A DNA stretch of 6,088 nucleotides from NCBI GenBank assembly GCA_900547125.1, contig URFU01000113.1:1-6088 (forward strand), given 5' to 3'. A model generated the notes under the pieces. That model was not told the origin of the DNA, made no database searches, and saw only the letters and a program-made list of their open reading frames with translations. Made by a program: the position numbers and the translations under genes. This DNA is from an uncultured Collinsella sp. (GTDB taxonomy: Bacteria > Actinomycetota > Coriobacteriia > Coriobacteriales > Coriobacteriaceae). This document shows positions 1 through 6,088 of this stretch, one piece after another (the stretch's first letter is position 1; each line of letters begins with the position of its first letter).

Positions 1-167
1 CGGGCTGTTGCCGTGGTGATGTTTATCTCGTTTCCCTTCGCGATAAGACCTAGGAGAGCGTGGGCGGTGTTGCTCACGGCCTCGATCTGCTCGACGGGGT
101 TGTTGCCGAGGGCGTTGCCGCCAAGGGCGACGACGATACGGTCGGGCTTGCCAAGAGGCTTAGACAT
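1..167 (-). CDS. arcC: Carbamate kinase, N-terminal part (runs off window; possible frameshift)
   Basis: Carbamate kinase catalyses the reversible transfer between ATP plus carbamate and ADP plus carbamoyl phosphate. In fermenters it usually runs towards ATP, using carbamoyl phosphate from arginine, citrulline or agmatine breakdown in the cytoplasm. The visible 55 residues begin MSKPLGKPDRIVVALGGNAL; the VALGGNAL segment (residues 13-20) is the family's N-terminal nucleotide-binding signature, followed by the expected helix (EQIEAVSNTAHALLGLIAKG, residues 26-45). The ATG at 165-167 is chosen because AGAAAGGA (complement of 176-183) lies 8 bases upstream. The next family motif, HGNGPQVG, should follow 'NEINIT' directly. 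In this frame the sequence reads T-A-T-A instead, while H-G-N-S-P is encoded in another frame at 15-1. This implies a missing base near 14-17, either a sequencing error or a real lesion. The gene follows nifJ on the same strand but appears to have its own promoter region. Family assignment is firm; intactness is not. Confidence 0.85.
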   Translation of the reverse strand, partial: MSKPLGKPDRIVVALGGNALGNNPVEQIEAVSNTAHALLGLIAKGNEINITTATA

Positions 168-175
168 TGCTGGAA

Positions 176-183
176 TCCTTTCT
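176..183 (-). promoter_or_regulatory. Ribosome binding site of arcC
   Basis: The minus strand reads AGAAAGGA here, 8 bases before the ATG at 167. This supports that ATG as the arcC start. Confidence 0.7.
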
Positions 184-253
184 GTAAAAGGCCTACAACC
201 CATTAATAACCCGCGCCCGTGCGATACGCGAGTTTATTAAGGTTTATATTCTC

Positions 254-282
254 TTTATCGCTCATTTTATTCATTTTGAAAA
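254..282 (-). promoter_or_regulatory. Candidate arcC promoter (weak match)
   Basis: On the minus strand TTTTCA (complement of 277-282) and GATAAA (complement of 254-259) are separated by 17 bases; each matches the sigma-70 type consensus at 4 of 6 positions. It lies in the AT-rich part of the gap, about 90 bases upstream of the arcC start. Other AT-rich hexamers nearby, such as TATAAA (complement of 243-248), could serve instead. Motif matching in AT-rich DNA is permissive, so this is only a candidate. Confidence 0.22.
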
Positions 283-624
283 CAGTTGAACGGTGAACGG
301 TCGCTTTTACCCGCTCAGCGTAAAGAATCCCAGCTCAAGCATATCTACGTCATTTACGTGCAACTTTATTTTAATAGAGCAGGGATTAGACCAGATTATG
401 CAAACTATATCTTTGCTAAACACAAAATAGGCAGCGTAATATCTTACTCGCACTATACGAGATTCTATGCATTGATAAGACGAGTATGCACCCTTACAAA
501 AACATGAGGCATTTCATCCAGCATAAGGAATAAAGAAGCGCTCCAAAAAGGCACCCAGTCCCAAAGCACGGGGACAGAAGGCAGCAACGGCCAAAACCTC
601 CATCCATCCCCAAAGTGGCGCGAG

Positions 625-647
625 GTTTCGCGGCAAAGCCGCGAAAC
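625..647. repeat. Perfect 10-bp hairpin, AAA loop
   Basis: GTTTCGCGGC (625-634), loop AAA, then GCCGCGAAAC (638-647) form a perfect stem. There is no adjacent T-run on either strand, so it is not a typical intrinsic terminator. It could be a REP-like intergenic palindrome or part of the 3' structure downstream of nifJ. Confidence 0.75.
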
Positions 648-674
648 AGCGAAGGGGACGGAATACCCGGCCAA

Positions 675-712
675 CTACGTCCTTCATCCGCCCACACAAT
701 CCGAGGACGTAG
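675..712. repeat. 9-bp inverted repeat, 20-base loop
   Basis: CTACGTCCT (675-683) is the exact reverse complement of AGGACGTAG (704-712). The ACGTCCT part can also pair with a second AGGACGT at 809-815 inside the neighbouring palindrome, so alternative folds are possible. Function unknown. Confidence 0.55.
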
Positions 713-721
713 GCGTAGCAG

Positions 722-838
722 GATCTGAGGGCTGACTTTCGCGGACACTCCGCAGGACGAAAGAACCTCCGCCGCACGTAGTGCGCAGCGGAGGTTCTTT
801 CATGTCCGAGGACGTCCGCGAAGGTCAGCCCTCAGATC
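722..838. repeat. 117-bp near-perfect palindrome downstream of nifJ
   Basis: The outer arms 722-746 and 814-838 are reverse complements over 25 bases with one mismatch (737/823). After an asymmetric-sequence internal loop of 13 bases on each side (747-759 and 801-813), the inner arms 760-772 and 788-800 match perfectly over 13 bases, and CGCAC/GTGCG (773-777, 781-785) close on a GTA loop. The left internal loop region can fold by itself (GCGGA-CAC-TCCGC, 741-753). The palindrome ends 14 bases from the nifJ stop codon. It is much longer than an ordinary terminator and could be a terminator built into a mobile or REP-like palindrome. Confidence 0.85.
760..800 (-). terminator. Probable nifJ terminator (may act in both directions)
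   Basis: The stem AAAGAACCTCCGC/GCGGAGGTTCTTT (13 bp) continues into CGCAC-GTA-GTGCG with a two-base bulge at 786-787. On the minus strand the 3' arm ends TTCTTT, giving a short U-rich tail that is partly inside the stem; the same holds on the plus strand. Its place 53 bases after the nifJ stop fits transcription termination, although the U-tract is poorer than in classical examples. Confidence 0.6.
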
Positions 839-852
839 TTGCGGTGGGAGAC

Positions 853-4392
<3,540 letters not shown>

Positions 4393-4396
4393 ATAC

Positions 4397-4407
4397 CCCT
4401 CTCCTCT
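4397..4407 (-). promoter_or_regulatory. Ribosome binding site deciding the nifJ start
   Basis: The minus strand reads AGAGGAGAGGG here; the AGGAG core (complement of 4401-4405) is 8 bases from the ATG at 4392. The upstream in-frame ATG at 4476 would add 28 residues atypical of the family, so 4392 is preferred. Confidence 0.8.
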
Positions 4408-4424
4408 CATATAGGTATACAGGC

Positions 4425-4440
4425 CCCGGCGATTGCCGGG
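4425..4440 (-). repeat. Perfect 6-bp GC hairpin in the nifJ leader
   Basis: CCCGGC (4425-4430), a four-base loop and GCCGGG (4435-4440) form a perfect stem 32 bases before the nifJ start. On the transcript it would lie just upstream of the ribosome binding site without covering it. It has no following U-run, so it is not an attenuator by itself. Confidence 0.6.
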
Positions 4441-4673
4441 ATGTTGGCGTGATGGGATTTTCGCTGTTGCTTCCAATCATCTGGCAGGCAGACTGAGCAG
4501 CAGGCACATGGCGTGGAGAGAAGGCATGCCAAGGCGAGGAGGGCTGCACGCGCTCCACAGGCCCAGCTACCCGTCTTGCACATGACCGAGCACCGCAAAG
4601 GCCGCATGCCGGATGCTCCCGGGCACGCCCCGGCGATGGGAAGCGCCCGCAACGGAAATCCGCATGCGGGCTT

Positions 4674-4679
4674 ATTGTA
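4674..4679 (-). promoter_or_regulatory. Candidate -10 box of nifJ promoter
   Basis: The minus strand reads TACAAT (complement of 4674-4679), a 5 of 6 match to TATAAT. No good -35 hexamer sits at 16-18 bases; TTGTCG lies 21 bases upstream. The -35 position falls within the dyad at 4695-4710, so a regulator might assist or block this promoter. Confidence 0.35.
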
Positions 4680-4694
4680 CCCCGCCGCCAAGCC

Positions 4695-4710
4695 ATATTT
4701 CGACAAATAT
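4695..4710. promoter_or_regulatory. Operator-like dyad ATATTT-N4-AAATAT upstream of nifJ
   Basis: ATATTTCGACAAATAT is a perfect 6-bp inverted repeat around CGAC and stands out as AT-rich within GC-rich sequence. It overlaps the expected -35 area of the candidate nifJ promoter, the usual place for a repressor or activator site. It does not match the Rex consensus well (TTGT present on one side only), so I name no regulator. Confidence 0.45.
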
Positions 4711-4718
4711 AGGTGGGC

Positions 4719-4732
4719 GGTAAAGGTTTACC
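4719..4732. promoter_or_regulatory. Operator-like dyad GGTAAA-GG-TTTACC
   Basis: GGTAAAGGTTTACC is a perfect 6-bp inverted repeat with a two-base spacer. Its centre lies 23 bases from the centre of the dyad at 4695-4710, about two helical turns, so both could be bound on one DNA face. The binding factor is unknown. Confidence 0.4.
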
Positions 4733-4746
4733 TTAGGTGACTGCCA

Positions 4747-4764
4747 AGGGGCGAGATGGCCCCT
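4747..4764. repeat. Small hairpin AGGGGC-N6-GCCCCT
   Basis: A perfect 6-bp stem (4747-4752 with 4759-4764) around GAGATG. It has no T-run. It sits between the operator-like dyads and the long inverted repeat at 4791-4854 and may be an end of the repeat cluster. Confidence 0.45.
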
Positions 4765-4790
4765 CGGACGGAAAAGTCGCAGTCTGCATC

Positions 4791-4854
4791 GAGAGTGGAT
4801 AATCTCCCACTTTTTGCCTGTATCTTGACCAAAAGTGGGAGATTATCCACTCTC
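4791..4854. repeat. Perfect 24-bp-arm inverted repeat, 16-base loop
   Basis: Bases 4791-4814 (starting GAGAGTGGATAATCTCCCAC) are the exact reverse complement of 4831-4854, with a loop at 4815-4830. Each arm can also fold on itself, since AGTGG (4794-4798) pairs with CCACT (4807-4811) and the mirror holds in the right arm. The region can therefore form one long hairpin or two short ones. The symmetry gives small open frames on both strands that share the residues RVDNLPL and KSGRLSTL, which are artefacts. It is probably a member of an intergenic palindrome family, not a gene. Confidence 0.9.
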
Positions 4855-4861
4855 ATGGGTT

Positions 4862-4905
4862 GTGCGTCCGAAAATCCTCTCTCGTGCGTCCGGAAATCCA
4901 CTCTC
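4862..4905. repeat. Two tandem 22-bp repeats
   Basis: The units 4862-4883 and 4884-4905 both begin GTGCGTCCG and end CTCTC; they differ at two positions (A/G at unit position 10, T/A at position 17). Each ends with a form of ATCCACTCTC (the first reads ATCCTCTCTC), which also ends the right arm of the inverted repeat at 4845-4854. The two repeat structures are therefore related and form one cluster. Confidence 0.85.
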
Positions 4906-4937
4906 GTTTCTCTATCGCCGACCACACGGCAGTTGCG

Positions 4938-4990
4938 GTGAAATGGGGACTGTATTTGCCGGTCGCGGCCTTAAACAGTCCCTATTTCAC
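4938..4990. repeat. 16-bp-arm inverted repeat 3' of the FHA gene
   Basis: GTGAAATGGGGACTGT (4938-4953) and ACAGTCCCTATTTCAC (4975-4990) pair over 16 bases with one G/T position (4945/4983). Inside, GCCG (4958-4961) and CGGC (4966-4969) add a short inner stem. It lies 22 bases beyond the FHA stop codon, so it may protect or terminate that transcript, but neither strand shows a U-run after the stem. Confidence 0.8.
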
Positions 4991-5012
4991 CTCAACTTAT
5001 TTAGGAGATGAG

Positions 5013-5951
5013 CTAGAGGGCGCCGAGGAGAATGGCGTAGGTGGTGGATTCGCCGAGCTTGAGCTCGTCACCGGGGTTGAGCTGAGCGGAGCGGCCAGGC
5101 TCGACCTGGGTGCAGACGTTCGTCGCGCCGTTTACCACCACGGTTCCGTTGGTGGACGACAGATCCTCGACGTACCAGGTATTTTGGTCATCGCACCACA
5201 CGTGGGCATGGCGAGCCGAAACGTCATCGCCCACATCGGTGATATCGCCCTCCCCCGTCGCCAGCGCACCGATCTCCACGCCCTGCTCGCTCGGCTGAAT
5301 CCAGCGCGGGGCACTTACCACGTAACCGTTTTGCACGCGCAGCAGTCCCAGCGGATGCGCCGGCGCCGCCTCGTGCTCGCCCGTGACCGTCGAGGTGCTC
5401 AGCGAGCGCGGCGTCGATGTGGCGCCGCCACAGGTCGCATGAGCGTAGTCGATGGCATAGGTCACCGAGGATCGAACATCTGCCGAGCAACCGACGGCGA
5501 CAAACAGCACCAGCACGGCCTCGGCACGTTCGGCGGGCATAAGCTCCGCCGCCTGCGACAGGCGCTCGACCGCATTGCGGTAGAGGCTCGTATCCTGATG
5601 GCATTCCTCGAGCGCCCGCACCATGGGCTCGCCAGCGGGCCCGCACACCATGTTGATCACCGCCGTGGCATTCATGGGATTGCGGCGGCGCAGGGCCAGA
5701 TGCGACATGATGCGCGCGGCCGAGGTGCCGTAATCGGCAAAATAGCGCTCCTGCAGCGTGCCGACCGGAGCGCGCACGATAAAACGCGAGACCCAGGAGC
5801 GATCGGCGGCGCGGCTCTGTGGACTACGGCCGTCGGCGAGCGGGCGGCTCGAGAGCACCAGGCCGCACAGTTCGATATGGCTCAGGTACGCTGCGCGCTT
5901 AAAGATGTCAAACATTGCCCCGCACGGGGTGAGCTCAGCTTGAGAAGCCAT
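5013..5951 (-). CDS. FHA-domain protein with an unrecognised N-terminal domain
   Basis: This is a 312-residue soluble protein. The C-terminal part, about residues 222-307, is a forkhead-associated domain, a module that binds phosphothreonine peptides in signalling. The evidence is VSARHAHV (S245, R247, H248), WYVEDLSSTNGTVVNG-like sequence with N268-G269, and a final LNPGDELKLGE strand (291-301). The usual N-terminal GR of the domain is replaced by EIGAL (226-230). Residues 1-175 are mostly helical in character (for example LYRNAVERLSQAAELMPAERAEA, 123-145), with no signal peptide or membrane segment, and I recognise no family. A Ser/Thr- and Ala/Pro-rich linker (176-200) joins the two parts. 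The ATG at 5951 is chosen for the strong AAGGAGGG upstream; the ATG at codon 13 has none. No kinase or phosphatase gene is visible nearby, so its partner is unknown. The stop is TAG at 5013-5015. Confidence 0.85.
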   Translation of the reverse strand: MASQAELTPCGAMFDIFKRAAYLSHIELCGLVLSSRPLADGRSPQSRAADRSWVSRFIVRAPVGTLQERYFADYGTSAARIMSHLALRRRNPMNATAVINMVCGPAGEPMVRALEECHQDTSLYRNAVERLSQAAELMPAERAEAVLVLFVAVGCSADVRSSVTYAIDYAHATCGGATSTPRSLSTSTVTGEHEAAPAHPLGLLRVQNGYVVSAPRWIQPSEQGVEIGALATGEGDITDVGDDVSARHAHVWCDDQNTWYVEDLSSTNGTVVVNGATNVCTQVEPGRSAQLNPGDELKLGESTTYAILLGAL

Positions 5952-6088
5952 GGCTTAGCCCTCCTTGGTCGCAGAGATAGTGTCGGATACTTCGGCCGGC
6001 CCGCCAAAGGCGCGAACAGCCGCGGGGAAGCCGAGGCGAAGCAGAGAGAAAGGAAAATTAGAAAAAAAGAAAAAAACGAAGAGGAGGA
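5952..6088. other. Region upstream of the FHA gene, purine-rich on + strand
   Basis: The + strand at 6046-6088 is almost all purine, with two runs of seven A (6062-6068, 6070-6076) and an AGGAGG at 6082-6087 at the very edge. The latter could be the ribosome binding site of a divergent gene just outside. On the minus strand the frame of the FHA gene is open from the edge to the TAA at 5955-5957 (43 codons). Its last half has gene-like codon use (ending ATKEG), but the first part is a run of phenylalanines. I cannot decide between gene end, leader or promoter from this window. Confidence 0.4.
5959..5966 (-). promoter_or_regulatory. Ribosome binding site of the FHA gene
   Basis: The minus strand reads AAGGAGGG, a near-perfect Shine-Dalgarno, 7 bases before the ATG at 5951. 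An in-frame TAA (5955-5957) falls between it and the start, so translation of any upstream frame would end right at this start. Confidence 0.8.

Larger units (their letters stand above)
168..852. other. 685-base intergenic region between nifJ and arcC
   Basis: I see no convincing gene here. The part nearest arcC (about 229-540) is AT-rich, unlike the flanking genes, and presumably holds arcC control sequences; it includes two tandem copies of GAACGGT at 288-301. The part nearest nifJ (about 540-840) is GC-rich and full of hairpins: a 5-bp stem at 558-575, a 10-bp stem at 625-647, a 9-bp stem at 675-712 and a 117-bp palindrome at 722-838. Short open frames on either strand lack ribosome binding sites and recognisable protein features. 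With these structures between them, nifJ and arcC are probably separate transcription units. Confidence 0.7.
4393..4680 (-). other. GC-rich untranslated leader of nifJ (inferred)
   Basis: If transcription begins near the TACAAT at 4674-4679, nifJ has a leader of about 275 bases. It contains three GCATGC palindromes (4524-4529, 4604-4609, 4662-4667), the last inside a perfect 10-bp CCGCATGCGG, and the hairpin at 4425-4440. I recognise no known riboswitch: the thi-box core expected of a TPP riboswitch is not evident. Open frames here (for example a cysteine-rich one on the minus strand, 4407-4706, with a TTG start) lack ribosome binding sites and protein character. The leader's extent depends on an unproven promoter. 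Confidence 0.35.
4393..5012. other. 620-base repeat-rich intergenic region between the FHA gene and nifJ
   Basis: No convincing gene is present. In order from the FHA gene it holds a 16-bp-arm inverted repeat, tandem 22-bp repeats, a 24-bp-arm perfect inverted repeat, a 6-bp hairpin, two operator-like dyads, a candidate -10 and the nifJ leader. The repeat cluster (about 4747-4990) and the promoter-leader part (4393-4735) look like two distinct segments. Confidence 0.65.

Noticed and set aside
286..507. 73-codon open frame on the + strand in the AT-rich gap
   Set aside because: TTG start, no Shine-Dalgarno, no recognisable protein features, and composition unlike the genes of this window.
4393..4476. 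N-terminal extension of PFOR to an upstream ATG
   Set aside because: The extra 28 residues are not PFOR-like and the strong ribosome binding site and typical MARKF beginning are at 4392.
4393..4680. TPP riboswitch in the nifJ leader (PFOR uses TPP)
   Set aside because: I could not find the conserved CTGAGA and ACCTGATCTGG-like core on the minus strand.
4695..4710. Rex redox-repressor site
   Set aside because: The dyad is ATATTT/AAATAT, not TTGTnAA/TTnACAA; only one side contains TTGT.
4862..4905. CRISPR array
   Set aside because: Only two directly abutting units without spacers.
4728..4941. Two overlapping small open frames on opposite strands
   Set aside because: Both share RVDNLPL and KSGRLSTL only because they cross the perfect inverted repeat; no ribosome binding sites support them.

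Overview
The window looks like a chromosomal segment of a high-GC, anaerobic, fermentative bacterium. A Coriobacteriia member such as Collinsella is my best guess, from the PFOR sequence, codon use and style of intergenic repeats; this is inference from memory, not a search. All three recognisable genes are on the minus strand, so transcription runs from high to low coordinates: an FHA-domain protein (5013-5951), then pyruvate:ferredoxin oxidoreductase nifJ/por (853-4392), then the first codons of carbamate kinase arcC (1-167, cut by the window edge).

Right edge (5952-6088): a strong Shine-Dalgarno for the FHA gene, then a purine-rich stretch on the + strand ending in an SD-like AGGAGGA. The FHA reading frame is also open upstream of an in-frame TAA, so either an upstream same-strand gene or a divergent + strand gene could lie outside. 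The 620-base gap between the FHA gene and nifJ (4393-5012) is dense in repeats. It holds a 16-bp-arm inverted repeat just after the FHA stop, two tandem 22-bp repeats, a perfect 24-bp-arm inverted repeat, a small hairpin, two operator-like dyads next to a possible -10, and a GC-rich nifJ leader.

The 685-base gap between nifJ and arcC (168-852) starts 15 bases after the nifJ stop with a 117-bp near-perfect palindrome whose core resembles a terminator. More hairpins follow, then an AT-rich segment that probably carries the arcC promoter.

Functionally, PFOR is the central catabolic step here (pyruvate to acetyl-CoA, CO2 and reduced ferredoxin). Carbamate kinase would make ATP from carbamoyl phosphate, as in arginine, citrulline or agmatine breakdown. 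Terminator-like and promoter-like sequence separates the genes, so I read them as separate units rather than one operon.

I found no clearly new protein system. The most notable signals are nested inverted repeats on both sides of nifJ, an apparent one-base frameshift in arcC at its HGN motif, and an FHA protein whose N-terminal domain I do not recognise.
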